Origin: Planctomycetota bacterium
Lineage (GTDB): Bacteria; Planctomycetota; UBA11346
Length of the DNA: 64,000 nucleotides
Reading direction: 5' to 3'
NCBI GenBank assembly: GCA_028280785.1
Contig: JANQLF010000212.1
Span: 1-64,000 of the forward strand
Shown piece after piece: positions 29,417 to 38,729 of the stretch (its first letter is position 1; each line of letters begins with the position of its first letter). The notes beneath the pieces are model-generated. The model searched no databases. It was not told the origin of the DNA and was given only the letters and a program-made list of their open reading frames with translations. Made by a program: the position numbers and the translations under genes.

Positions 29417-30771
29417 CAATACACCGCCACAGCCTGATGTACTTCGATAGCCGTACCACCACCAGCTTCGATCATGCGCTTAAAGGTCGACATCGTTTGG
29501 TCAGCCGGCAACAAGGTATCGTAAAAAAGATGGCGCAAATAATGTATGCTCGAATGGTCTTCAACAAAATCAGAATCAGATGGGTTTTCTTTATACGGTC
29601 GCGTTGGATCTACCAACATATCGTGCATGATAAAACTCACGCGTAAAATACGCGGACGTCGGCCGAGCGAGTGGTCTGCTTCGCCATCACTGGTGCTACG
29701 CGGACCACTCGACATGCCTGGCTTGTAATGACCAGGCGTCATGCGCAGACCATCTATTTCTTCATCAACAGCAACAGCACCACGTTCTAATATAGTGCCG
29801 TCACGCAATTCAACGCGCAGCGTAAACATTTCCACACCACTAGCGACCGTTGCTAACTGTGATGGATAATACGGATTATCTTCGTCACCAGGGACACCCA
29901 ATAAATCCAAGCGATTTTTATGGTAGAAAACCGGCATGCCAGGATGCACTTCATCAGGGCTATTAGGCCATGGTAATGCCGCAGCATGTGCATTGGCAAT
30001 TGGCCCATTGTTACCTTGGTAAAAATGATTTGGTTCTGCTGTATTATAAAACGGCAATAGATCTCGTTTTGGGTTACCAGTCCAAAACGCTCCAACATTA
30101 GCACCAAAATAACTGATCGTCGTTGCATTCCAGTTATAAATCCACGCACTACACTGAGCATCGGCAATCTGATTAGCACGATCATCCGCATCACCAAAAT
30201 TATCGAAATATTTATATTCACGCTGTGGGCAGACAGCCTTACCATTTAAATTCGCAGGTAGTGGGTCAGCAGTATTAAAAAAGTAGGAATTATCGCCCTT
30301 ACCAGCATGCTGCTTATTTTTAACCACACCCTCTAATTTAGCGCTCATTCCGCGGCGCAGGCCTTTATGCTCATCAAATTGCCAGCGCACCCACACTAAA
30401 TCATGGTACCACTGATCGGTTTTCTGTGAGGATACACGGTAATTACCACTACTCTGGCCTTTATCACTCATTTCATATGGGATGCCTGCCATATAGGTTA
30501 AATGCGTTAAAAATTCTGGATCACCGTTACCACTGATATGCACGTTTAAAGCACAGTGTGGTTGCATCCCAGAAAAATCTTCGCGTAACTTCTTAATTAA
30601 AGACGATGAGCGCAAATCCAATGCGGCCATAGTTAAACTTTTATCGGTCACTTCACTGATATTTAATTGGGTATAGGCAGCAATAGTGATCATTGCCACG
30701 GCAATGGTCATCGCCATCAGTACCTCAATTAAAGTAAAAGCACATTTATGGAGCACGAAAATAAGCTCCAT
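29416..30771 (-). CDS. GspJ-like pseudopilin, cassette 2
   Basis: The signal is HKCA/FTLIEVLMAMTIAVAM (Ala -1, Glu +5), with stalk ...SSSLIKKLREDFSGMQP as in GspJ, and a large C-terminal head. It has 451 residues. The ATG at 30771 overlaps the previous gene by 26 nt. An internal GTG at 30756, eight to nine bases after GGAG, would give a shorter leader much like MLSRSA of the GspG-like protein and is a serious alternative. It is paralogous to 7980-9353. Confidence 0.78.
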   Translation of the reverse strand: MELIFVLHKCAFTLIEVLMAMTIAVAMITIAAYTQLNISEVTDKSLTMAALDLRSSSLIKKLREDFSGMQPHCALNVHISGNGDPEFLTHLTYMAGIPYEMSDKGQSSGNYRVSSQKTDQWYHDLVWVRWQFDEHKGLRRGMSAKLEGVVKNKQHAGKGDNSYFFNTADPLPANLNGKAVCPQREYKYFDNFGDADDRANQIADAQCSAWIYNWNATTISYFGANVGAFWTGNPKRDLLPFYNTAEPNHFYQGNNGPIANAHAAALPWPNSPDEVHPGMPVFYHKNRLDLLGVPGDEDNPYYPSQLATVASGVEMFTLRVELRDGTILERGAVAVDEEIDGLRMTPGHYKPGMSSGPRSTSDGEADHSLGRRPRILRVSFIMHDMLVDPTRPYKENPSDSDFVEDHSSIHYLRHLFYDTLLPADQTMSTFKRMIEAGGGTAIEVHQAVAVY

Positions 30772-31192
30772 TTAATTCATACACTTTGGACCCCGATGTA
30801 ATATCAGATGCAACAACACCTTCATAAACTTCAACTTTGACATTGGCATAAAACCCAGGAAGCCCTGTTACATCGTGCGTCTGGGTCACGCGACCACCAC
30901 GTGAAGCACCCATCCATTTATCTTCTTCATAAACGGTTGCTTCACGCACTATGTATAAACCATTGACGTATCCTTCGACCACTTCATAGCCGGTTGGATT
31001 AGCGCTACTGTCTACTAATAAAGGATCATCTAATGCAGCACGTGCTGTATTAACAACACTGGTGCGTAAATGTACTTCGTGACCCCAATCAAGACCGACA
31101 AATAACAACGACAAGGCCGACGTAATGCCAACTACCAATACAAGGGTAGCTATCGCAACTTCAATAAAGGTAAATGCGCAACGATTCATCAT
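30746..31192 (-). CDS. GspI-like pseudopilin, cassette 2
   Basis: About 148 residues starting MMNRCA/FTFIEVAIATLVLVV (Ala -1, Glu +5). The stalk ...TARAALDDPLL and beta head (YANVKVEVYEG) match the GspI-like protein of cassette 1 (YVEVKVEVYSG). The ATG overlaps the TGA of the GspH-like gene as ATGATG; the longer frame would begin at GTG or ATG codons inside that gene. Confidence 0.78.
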   Translation of the reverse strand: MMNRCAFTFIEVAIATLVLVVGITSALSLLFVGLDWGHEVHLRTSVVNTARAALDDPLLVDSSANPTGYEVVEGYVNGLYIVREATVYEEDKWMGASRGGRVTQTHDVTGLPGFYANVKVEVYEGVVASDITSGSKVYELNGAYFRAP

Positions 31193-32601
31193 GGATAATC
31201 TGGAAACCATCCCCGCCATCCCTCAGGATCATCGGTCCAATCAGCATCTTGGAGCGAAGCGTTTATTTGATCAGCAAAATAAGAATGTCGGTAAGCAGGA
31301 CGATAGAGCACACCATCTATTGGAAATGTTTCACCAACATCAGTCGGTATCAAGCGGCGCTGATTCATTTTAGTAAGCGCCATAGGATGTTCACGGTCAC
31401 GTACTTCGGTAGCCGCTGAGAAATTATTCACGTAAACGCGATAATATGGCGTAATACTTTTCAATGCATCTTCTTCATTATCAAATACATCAACGCGGCC
31501 GGGTTCTGAATATATTTCTTCGCTTTCATCAACGTCTCTACATAAGGTGATATGAACCCCACCCGTCAGACGCGTTTGATGATGAATTCCGCTGTTTTTA
31601 AATGCCTCGTTAGCATCGTTTAAATTTACACCCTGCATTGAATTCCAGAAAAATGGATGGTGTAATAAATCTTTATCTTGATAAATAAAACCATTATCCT
31701 TGGTTAACATATCAAATGCTCGGCGCGCAGCAAAATGCTCAACAGGATAAGCACTGCCATCAGCTTGAAATAATATGCAAAAGTCGATTCGCTCACCGTC
31801 AACGAGTGGACCGTGCACTTCAACATTGGTTGTCTGCCCGTCTAAAGTACCGAAGGCTGTATGATTAGTCGCACTACGCGCGGTTTCCCATTCTGTGTCG
31901 CCACCACCCCATGGGTACAAAACAAAATTACCATTCGTAGGACGAATACTCGCCGGCACAGAACTCACTGGTTTTAATACACCGAACCATGGTTTAGGAA
32001 ATTCATCCAACAAATTAGAATCAGATGCAGTGGTTTTCCAAATGCGTGTATCGTGAATATTAAAACCGAAATCATAATCACCGAGTGCTAAAAAACGCAC
32101 ACCTTCGGGCAAGTAATGACGCGGTCCAACCTGGGAAATAGCGACATCATCTAAAAATTCATTATAGAGCGAATTATTATACCAACCACCCGTTCTAGGA
32201 TCAACCAACGGCGGCATATTTGGATTTTTGGTATACTGGCGCATGCCACCACCACCATCACCCCAGGTAATTGGTTGCGCGCCTTTATTAGGACCGACAA
32301 TCGCATACCAATGACGGCCGATAAATGTTTCTTCTTCGTTTAATCCGAAATTTTGCAAAACTCGCCCATCGCCATAATTTTCAATATGAAAAACAACAGC
32401 GTGAGCCATACCGCTTTGACGCGCGAGATTACGTGCTTTGGTCAGCGTCGCTTCCAATTGTAGAGCAGCAACTTTTACGCTATTATCTGCCGATTCGGTC
32501 TGCACAAAAATCATTGAGCCCAATAATGCCATGATAAAGAGCACGACGAGTAACTCTATTAAACTAAAGGCATGTTGTGGTGATCTCATAGCTTGACGCA
32601 T
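31189..32601 (-). CDS. GspH-like pseudopilin, cassette 2
   Basis: The signal is QHA/FSLIELLVVLFIMALLG (Ala -1, Glu +5), with stalk LEATLTKARNLARQSG, then VVFHIENYGDG and FIGRHWYAIVGP, nearly identical to cassette 1. It has 470 residues. The head domain is unrecognised outside the cassette family. The start lies 4 nt after the upstream stop; an ATG four codons downstream is possible. No clear Shine-Dalgarno is present, which suggests coupled translation. Confidence 0.8.
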   Translation of the reverse strand: MRQAMRSPQHAFSLIELLVVLFIMALLGSMIFVQTESADNSVKVAALQLEATLTKARNLARQSGMAHAVVFHIENYGDGRVLQNFGLNEEETFIGRHWYAIVGPNKGAQPITWGDGGGGMRQYTKNPNMPPLVDPRTGGWYNNSLYNEFLDDVAISQVGPRHYLPEGVRFLALGDYDFGFNIHDTRIWKTTASDSNLLDEFPKPWFGVLKPVSSVPASIRPTNGNFVLYPWGGGDTEWETARSATNHTAFGTLDGQTTNVEVHGPLVDGERIDFCILFQADGSAYPVEHFAARRAFDMLTKDNGFIYQDKDLLHHPFFWNSMQGVNLNDANEAFKNSGIHHQTRLTGGVHITLCRDVDESEEIYSEPGRVDVFDNEEDALKSITPYYRVYVNNFSAATEVRDREHPMALTKMNQRRLIPTDVGETFPIDGVLYRPAYRHSYFADQINASLQDADWTDDPEGWRGWFPDYP

Positions 32602-32605
32602 CGTA

Positions 32606-33337
32606 TTACTTATACGGCAAAACCGTAATGTTATCCTTGTTATCTAGTATCGACATGTCATGCAGGTGATACGTTGTATCATAAAATTGGTCCATTCCGG
32701 CACTCCATAATTCAGCCGCCTTTTGAAAACCACGTTGGCAGTACACCCGCACATCATAATTAAAATCACTGCCTGCGTACAAAGAGCGACCAGCCAAGTT
32801 ATACACGTAGATGAATGGCTGACCATAGGTCTCATTGACTATAAAATTATCGTATATCGGAATTGGCTGGGCAAAAACACTGGCCGAATCAAGTGTGGTC
32901 CAATCAATACCTGTATAATTCACGTATTCAGAACCAAGTTTTCCATACAAGTAATCATTAGGAAAACCCACGCTATGCTTGGCAAAATCACGCTCAGCTT
33001 TGGTCTTTGGCATCGCTGGTCGCGGATGATTCAAATTGTATCCGAGATTATTGGTGCCGTTAAACATAGGTGGATGGAATCCATATTCTGTGCGATATTC
33101 GCTAATTGCCTCAGAAATCATGAGCATGAGCTGTTCGCAGTTCTTCTCTTCAACCATGCTTTGTGAGCGCTGTACACCCGCCACCAGCAAGCTCGAAAGC
33201 AAACTGATAATAGTGATTACTATGAGGAGCTCGATAAGCGTGAATGCATCCCTATGCCAAACAGGGCTGACATACCTATTAAAACCCTGTTTGCATACAT
33301 GTTTAGTACAAGAATTTTGTAATTTAAGTTTATTCAT
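32606..33337 (-). CDS. GspG-like pseudopilin, first gene of cassette 2
   Basis: The motif WHRDA/FTLIELLIVITIISLLSSL (Ala -1, Glu +5) starts a GspG-like stalk (EKNCEQLMLMISEAISEYR) and a short head with a GQPFIYVYN segment. Unlike the cassette 1 counterpart it has no EF-hand-like loops. The leader before the cleavage site is long (about 30 residues from the ATG at 33337, or 47 from a GTG at 33388), so the start is uncertain. The 5' region up to 33520 shows neither regulator palindrome. Confidence 0.75.
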   Translation of the reverse strand: MNKLKLQNSCTKHVCKQGFNRYVSPVWHRDAFTLIELLIVITIISLLSSLLVAGVQRSQSMVEEKNCEQLMLMISEAISEYRTEYGFHPPMFNGTNNLGYNLNHPRPAMPKTKAERDFAKHSVGFPNDYLYGKLGSEYVNYTGIDWTTLDSASVFAQPIPIYDNFIVNETYGQPFIYVYNLAGRSLYAGSDFNYDVRVYCQRGFQKAAELWSAGMDQFYDTTYHLHDMSILDNKDNITVLPYK

Positions 33338-33520
33338 GTGCTTGCGGTGATTCGTCATTTGAGACGGAGGCTTTTTCAATCCGGACACGACTAAATTGGC
33401 ACAAAAACCAGTGGTTTTGCTAGTGTGTCATAAGGCAGCGCAGCAGAAGATTACACATCGAAACCATGCAATGCAGCATACAGGTATGAAATATATAGAA
33501 TCGAGATCGATTTCTTACAA

Positions 33521-34807
33521 TTATTTCAATGAGACGTAAATCGGCGCAGCACTGATCTGAATCGAGTCACCTAAACCCTTAACCGAGATAGACTTGCCAT
33601 ATATGTCTGCAGCTGCCTTCATTTTGAATGGCAACTTTACCTCATGGGCGACAAATTTGTTGGGGGTTTGCTTTGCTGGTGGCGCCGTCCACATCACCAA
33701 TTTGCGCTGTCCCTTTGCCTCAAAGAGCAAGGCAAAATCAAGCGCTGCGCCTAAATCGATACGCTTTTGAAATGTATACCCAGCCAATTGATCAATCATC
33801 GTTTCGTAGGCATACCAACTCGGGTTCTTCTTATTTGGCAGACCCAATCCAAAATCCTTTGCGCCCCACTCATACCAAATAGTTAGGGGGATGTGGTTTA
33901 ACTGATCCATCATAAATTGACGAACGACATGCCACGCCTGATATTCTTTTGCCATTTTTTCATCGCCACCAGACCAACCTTCATAATTCTTTTTAGTCGT
34001 GAAGCCGCGCTCGCTATTCAACAGCAGTAAATGATCCGCCTTGTATTTTTTCATAATTGAACGCATGGTCGCATAACCTGCACTAAACTCTTCTGGTGTT
34101 TTCAATCCATAGGGATGTACCGACCAAGCTCTAATTCCACACTGGCCAATGCCATTTTTAAAACATTCCTCAGTCCAGTTAAATGTCGGTTGCCAAAAAC
34201 ACGATGCCGAACCTGCCATCACAAAGACATCGGGATCCTCTTTTTTCATCGCCTTGACTACTTCAATAACCAGATCGGTGTATTCCTTTGCGAATTCAGG
34301 CGAATTATGTTTAGCCGTTTTATCTTTACGCCAAAACGTACGAATATTCGGCTCATTCCATACTTCCCACACAATTGAGCGACCTTTATACTGTTTAGCT
34401 AAGGCCGCTGCAAATAAAGCAAAACCCTTGCGTCCCTCGGCAGTTTGAATGCCACCTTTTTTATCATCTTCCCAGATTTTATTATTACCAAATAAGGTAC
34501 CGAGCACTTTCATTCCACGCTTCTCGGCTTCATTCATGATTCGATCATAGTCATCGAAGACATAGGTACCCTTTGCCGGATTAACTTTATCGAAATAAAA
34601 TCCACGACGAACCCATTTGGTACCGAGGTCAGCAATTGAATTAATCGTTTTATTATCGCAGGTGTCGGTCTTCATCTGCATCCCTACACTCGACGGAAAT
34701 GTTCGATCAGCAAAGAGTTCTGCTGCTACGAGCGGATGCATGCACACCATACAAGCGAGTAGGCTTAAGCACTGAAGGAGGGTAGTTTTAGAGCCACTAG
34801 TTGCCAT
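33521..34807 (-). CDS. Secreted clan GH-A glycoside hydrolase
   Basis: The signal peptide is followed by a (beta/alpha)8 glycosidase of clan A, GH39/GH5-like. The acid/base is Glu152 in WEVWNEPN and the likely nucleophile is Glu266 in LLLNSERGF; SVHPYG lies between them. It has 428 residues, normal for the fold. AGGAG lies seven bases before the ATG. It diverges from regulator 3, with the palindrome CTGATATATATCAG just upstream of this start, so it is the likely target of that regulator. Substrate cannot be set from sequence. Confidence 0.82.
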   Translation of the reverse strand: MATSGSKTTLLQCLSLLACMVCMHPLVAAELFADRTFPSSVGMQMKTDTCDNKTINSIADLGTKWVRRGFYFDKVNPAKGTYVFDDYDRIMNEAEKRGMKVLGTLFGNNKIWEDDKKGGIQTAEGRKGFALFAAALAKQYKGRSIVWEVWNEPNIRTFWRKDKTAKHNSPEFAKEYTDLVIEVVKAMKKEDPDVFVMAGSASCFWQPTFNWTEECFKNGIGQCGIRAWSVHPYGLKTPEEFSAGYATMRSIMKKYKADHLLLLNSERGFTTKKNYEGWSGGDEKMAKEYQAWHVVRQFMMDQLNHIPLTIWYEWGAKDFGLGLPNKKNPSWYAYETMIDQLAGYTFQKRIDLGAALDFALLFEAKGQRKLVMWTAPPAKQTPNKFVAHEVKLPFKMKAAADIYGKSISVKGLGDSIQISAAPIYVSLK

Positions 34808-34825
34808 TTATGCTCTCCTGATAAT

Positions 34826-34839
34826 CTGATATATATCAG
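34826..34839. promoter_or_regulatory. Candidate operator CTGATATATATCAG
   Basis: A perfect 14 bp palindrome 18 bp upstream of the clan GH-A gene. A half-copy, CTGATATA, lies at 34893-34900, just before regulator 3. It differs from the TGGTATATACCA class, matching the different recognition helix of regulator 3 (inference). Confidence 0.65.
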
Positions 34840-34921
34840 TTAATAGGTTATTAGTCAACATTTTTCCAATTTTTCAATAGATACTAGACTATCTGATATA
34901 CTTATGTATAGCAGTTGTACG

Positions 34922-36028
34922 ATGTCAGATAGAAACCTCCAAGCACGCATCAGACAACAACTCCTCGAACGTTTCACCGATTTCAAGATTGGCGACCGAC
35001 TCCCCTCAGACCGGGCACTTGCCAAAGAATTTGGTGTCGCCTATTTAACCATCAATCGCCTGATGAGCCAACTCGATCACGAGGGCTATGTCGAACGTGT
35101 TGCGCGTTCAGGAACATTTCTTGCATCGCGCGAGCGCCTCACTGCACATGATCATTTCAGCGGCACTGAATCACAAAGCAGCATTCTCTGTGCTTATCCT
35201 AACTATTATTCTTTTTCAATTTGGCAGCGTTTAGCAAACATCGAACAGGGCTGCGTACATCGTGGGCAGGGATATATCGAATACAAAATGTCTCCAGACA
35301 GCTCTTATGAAAAACTCATTGCATTCATAAAAAAGCGCAACGACATCAAAGGCCTTATGCTCATTCCAAACGCCAGTGAATTAGGCAAGCAACACATCGC
35401 ATTACTGAGCAGTTTAAACATACCCATTTCATTATTCGAATATGCAACCCCGATTATTGGTCATGATCAGTTCCACACATTCAGTACCGACTGGCATCGC
35501 ATGGGCTATTTAAAGGCTGAAGCATTAATTAAACGCGGCCATAAAAAGCTATGCTTCGTTGCCCATGATCCCAAAAGCATTATGAACGACAAACACATTG
35601 AAGGGATTCATCAAGCTCTGCGCGACATGGGCCTCAAGAAGGAACATCTTCATATACAGGGCAAAGGTATAAAATCTGGTGAAAGTGCTCGTGATGCGGC
35701 TTACGACCTCACACAACAAGCCATTAAAAACCGCAAACGCCATCAATCCACCGCATTTATTTACGGGAGCTACGGCGCTGTCCCAGCTGCTCTACGCGCA
35801 TTATATGAACACAATATGAATGTACCTGACGACATCAGCATCATCGCCACTGGCAAAGGCAACGGCGAAGAAGCTTTTGAACGACCGTCCATTAGTACCG
35901 TTGCCAATAGTTTAACTGAAGAAGTCAACGGCGCGTTCGACTTCCTTAAAAATCCCCAAGATTTTAATGAATCAATGACTTTATATTATCCAGAATTAAT
36001 TGAGCGCGATAGCATTAAAGCGATTTGA
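34922..36028 (+). CDS. GntR/LacI-type transcriptional regulator 3
   Basis: About 368 residues. An N-terminal GntR winged helix (RLPSDRALAKEFGVAYLTINRLMSQL, ARSGTFL) is fused to a LacI-type sugar-binding domain (about 85-368; MLIPNASELG, HKKLCFVAHDP, FIYGSYGAVPAAL). It belongs to the same architecture as regulators 1 and 2 but is more distant, with helix AYLTINRLMSQL in place of SRMTARQALKSL. The ATG at 34922 is chosen because the domain begins right there; an upstream ATG at 34904 exists and neither has a Shine-Dalgarno. It probably controls the divergent glycosidase. Confidence 0.83.
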   Translation: MSDRNLQARIRQQLLERFTDFKIGDRLPSDRALAKEFGVAYLTINRLMSQLDHEGYVERVARSGTFLASRERLTAHDHFSGTESQSSILCAYPNYYSFSIWQRLANIEQGCVHRGQGYIEYKMSPDSSYEKLIAFIKKRNDIKGLMLIPNASELGKQHIALLSSLNIPISLFEYATPIIGHDQFHTFSTDWHRMGYLKAEALIKRGHKKLCFVAHDPKSIMNDKHIEGIHQALRDMGLKKEHLHIQGKGIKSGESARDAAYDLTQQAIKNRKRHQSTAFIYGSYGAVPAALRALYEHNMNVPDDISIIATGKGNGEEAFERPSISTVANSLTEEVNGAFDFLKNPQDFNESMTLYYPELIERDSIKAI

Positions 36029-36111
36029 CAGTGTTTTCCTGTATTCAAAATTGGCACACAATATCTAAGCCACTCCCAAAAAGTAATTAAAAATCACATA
36101 ATTAATAAAAA

Positions 36112-38091
36112 CTATTTTGCCGATTGGGTTCGCTGTTGTTTGGGACTGGGCTTTTCATACGAGTCGATGACATCCCAACGTTTATCACGCGCGACCACAC
36201 TATTACCTGCATGTAACCAAATTGCGTGGCGGAGATCGTTTAAAAATAGGTAGCGTTGCCGCATCAGATTGTTCACGTTTTGTAATTGCTGATTACCCGA
36301 CATGCGTTGTGGTGATATCCAATCTAATTTCCAATAATCGCGTATCGCTAACAAGGAAACACCTTCATAAAAATAATAATCATTACTGACTATAGTATGC
36401 CAATCGTAATCATTAATCACAGTAGCGCTTCGATGATAGTTTTGCATTCTTTGCGTAAATGTGTGCTCAACACCAGTTAACTGAGCCAACATGGCTAACA
36501 CATCTTCATGGCAACACACATCCGTAATCGTCTGTGATGGCAATGATGCATCAGGAAGCACCAAAACGCCAGGAACACGCAGCGATTCAAGCGGTTCCGC
36601 CCATAAATTACCATCATCAAAAACAATTTGATCAACGGAACGAAAGCCAGTGTCTGCAGTAATAAATACAATGGGACGCTGAGCTGGATCTATCGTAGCA
36701 ATTTTTTTCATAAATGTCTGTAAACAGGCATCGGCATAACGCATGCCACCGCTTGGATCACGTAATAATGGTTCACCGTCTATTTCTTTAGGAAGGTGAT
36801 AGGGATTGTGGTTGGATATGGTTAATAGGAATTGCAAATGCGGTCTCGCACCTTTCTCAATTCCAGCAGCCATATGGTTATAAGCCAGCTCAAATAACTG
36901 CTCGTCGGGCATACCCCACGCCGACCACAACGAATCGTCCTCATCACGTTTAAGTTTTGAGTTAGTTGCCGTTACTCCATTATAAATATTTAAATTATGC
37001 AATAATTCATTAAAATTTGCAAAAACCGTGGTTGTCGCCTGTAACCATTCACAGGTATAACCAGCTTTTTGAAATGCGGGAATAAGTCCCAGCCGCGCTA
37101 AATGTGGTGTATAGCCGCTTTCATCGAAATAGGGGAAGCCTGATAATAGCGACCAGGTTGAGTGATGTGTTACATAACCTGATTGAAAAAAGTTTTCAAA
37201 ATAAATATGATCACGAGCTAATTGCGATAAAAATGGTGAACTCGCTTTGTGATCGACACTGCCCTTGCCAATTTCGTCTAAGTAATGTGATCCATGTGAT
37301 TCCATCAAAATAACAATGATACTACGATTTTTATAAGCAGGAGATGCAAGCCGAGTAACAGCAGATGGACCGGCTTGCCAAAAAAGCTCATTAGCTTCAT
37401 CCCATTTTTCTTCAGCAACTGACAAACGGGCAATTGGTCGTTGTCCATTCGATGAGCTCAACCATGACCAGGGCATACATGACATCTGCGCCGGTTTAAA
37501 CTGGTAATACATCTCCTTTCGTTCACTGACATAAAAACTTCCAATTAGAAGTGCCAGAACAACCATCGGTACAACACCGGCAGCGTAACGCTGCGCTAGA
37601 TAACGTTCGAGAAGATGCGCACTCAAAAAAAACACTGCATAAAAAGCAATTATAAAGAATAAAACCGCAAACGAAAACAATTGCTCAGTAATAAGCGGCC
37701 TCGTATCAGCTTGAGACCACAGCGTTGTTAATTCCTCAAATGATAAAAAACGACACTGGACAGCGTACAGTTCAAGCGATGCCACCTGCCAGATAAAACA
37801 TCCAAGCATCGGCAGCAATATTAAAACTATTCCCCACCATTTTTGCAAGTGCGGAATTAACAAGAGCAATGGTAGTAGATAGAGTATCTTCATGCTCCAC
37901 AACGACACCATCAATGCCATAAATGGCGAAGTCGTAAAGCCAGACACCACTGCAACAGTATACGCAGCCAATAGCACACACAGAAGCCACGCCGCACAAA
38001 GATAATTCCAAGACCACTGAAGCGGCTGCAAACGCATAATAGCTACGCTATGGAGCGATTCGACATTGAAAATACAAAGTCTGCATCTCAT
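36112..38091 (-). CDS. LtaS/phosphoglycerol-transferase-like membrane protein
   Basis: About five membrane helices (within residues 25-190) precede an alkaline-phosphatase/sulfatase-fold domain (about 255-570). The domain carries the metal Glu (ILMESHGS, Glu264), candidate nucleophile Thr308 (GYVTHHSTWSLLSG) and ISNHNPY (His428). The usual metal-binding DHG motif reads ITADTGF (Asp480-Thr481), so the His is missing. This family transfers phosphoglycerol or phosphoethanolamine to envelope glycans or lipids. Whether this one is active is uncertain. The start is ambiguous: ATG at 38037, right before the first helix, is a good alternative and neither has a ribosome site. Confidence 0.75.
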   Translation of the reverse strand: MRCRLCIFNVESLHSVAIMRLQPLQWSWNYLCAAWLLCVLLAAYTVAVVSGFTTSPFMALMVSLWSMKILYLLPLLLLIPHLQKWWGIVLILLPMLGCFIWQVASLELYAVQCRFLSFEELTTLWSQADTRPLITEQLFSFAVLFFIIAFYAVFFLSAHLLERYLAQRYAAGVVPMVVLALLIGSFYVSERKEMYYQFKPAQMSCMPWSWLSSSNGQRPIARLSVAEEKWDEANELFWQAGPSAVTRLASPAYKNRSIIVILMESHGSHYLDEIGKGSVDHKASSPFLSQLARDHIYFENFFQSGYVTHHSTWSLLSGFPYFDESGYTPHLARLGLIPAFQKAGYTCEWLQATTTVFANFNELLHNLNIYNGVTATNSKLKRDEDDSLWSAWGMPDEQLFELAYNHMAAGIEKGARPHLQFLLTISNHNPYHLPKEIDGEPLLRDPSGGMRYADACLQTFMKKIATIDPAQRPIVFITADTGFRSVDQIVFDDGNLWAEPLESLRVPGVLVLPDASLPSQTITDVCCHEDVLAMLAQLTGVEHTFTQRMQNYHRSATVINDYDWHTIVSNDYYFYEGVSLLAIRDYWKLDWISPQRMSGNQQLQNVNNLMRQRYLFLNDLRHAIWLHAGNSVVARDKRWDVIDSYEKPSPKQQRTQSAK

Positions 38092-38144
38092 CTACCGACA
38101 GCGCAGCACGGCGCCCACATTGGACGCCGCTCCAATAAGCTTAC

Positions 38145-38606
38145 TTATGCATGTAACTGAATATGCGCCTCTGTCTGCGATCCATGGCCGTTATCAAATG
38201 ATAAACACAATCGATCACGCTGTAGATTCAAATCGCCAGCAGGATAAATTAACGGCAGTTTAAATTCCTCTTTATCTAAATAGAGCGTCACCTTGTCACT
38301 TATCCGCTGTTGGTCGGCTGAGCCAGTCCACATCTGGATTTTAACCGGACTCATTTGACTGACCAACTTCATCGAAAAGGTGATATACGGCTTTTCCGAC
38401 TCGACATAATGAATGGGATAAATGGCAACTGTATGCATCCCGACACTGACGTTTGTCACGCCCATATCATTCGTAGCTATTCGACACATCGCTTGTTCTC
38501 GCGCAATATGCGCATCATCACGGCTTTGTGGTGCCTGCGTCAGGGCAGCCGTTGCACTGCTAAATATTGGACAAATTAACGCGACGGGAGTTAATAATAA
38601 TGACAT
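38145..38606 (-). CDS. Small exported protein of unknown function
   Basis: The start at 38606 has AGGAAA seven bases upstream and gives a signal peptide (MSLLLTPVALICPIFSSATA). The mature part (about 130 residues) is beta-rich with two Cys and no recognised domain. It lies 124 nt downstream of another small exported protein on the same strand. In that gap is the inverted repeat GTTCGAT-CACA-ATCGAAC (38692-38709), without a T-run. Confidence 0.6.
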   Translation of the reverse strand: MSLLLTPVALICPIFSSATAALTQAPQSRDDAHIAREQAMCRIATNDMGVTNVSVGMHTVAIYPIHYVESEKPYITFSMKLVSQMSPVKIQMWTGSADQQRISDKVTLYLDKEEFKLPLIYPAGDLNLQRDRLCLSFDNGHGSQTEAHIQLHA

Positions 38607-38729
38607 AATAAATTTCCTGATAAAATAATGAAACAATATTGAGTAGTCAGAAATCTGCACTTATGAATATATTGTATGAATTGGATACGGCGTTCGATCA
38701 CAATCGAACACATAGTTATTCCAATTCGT

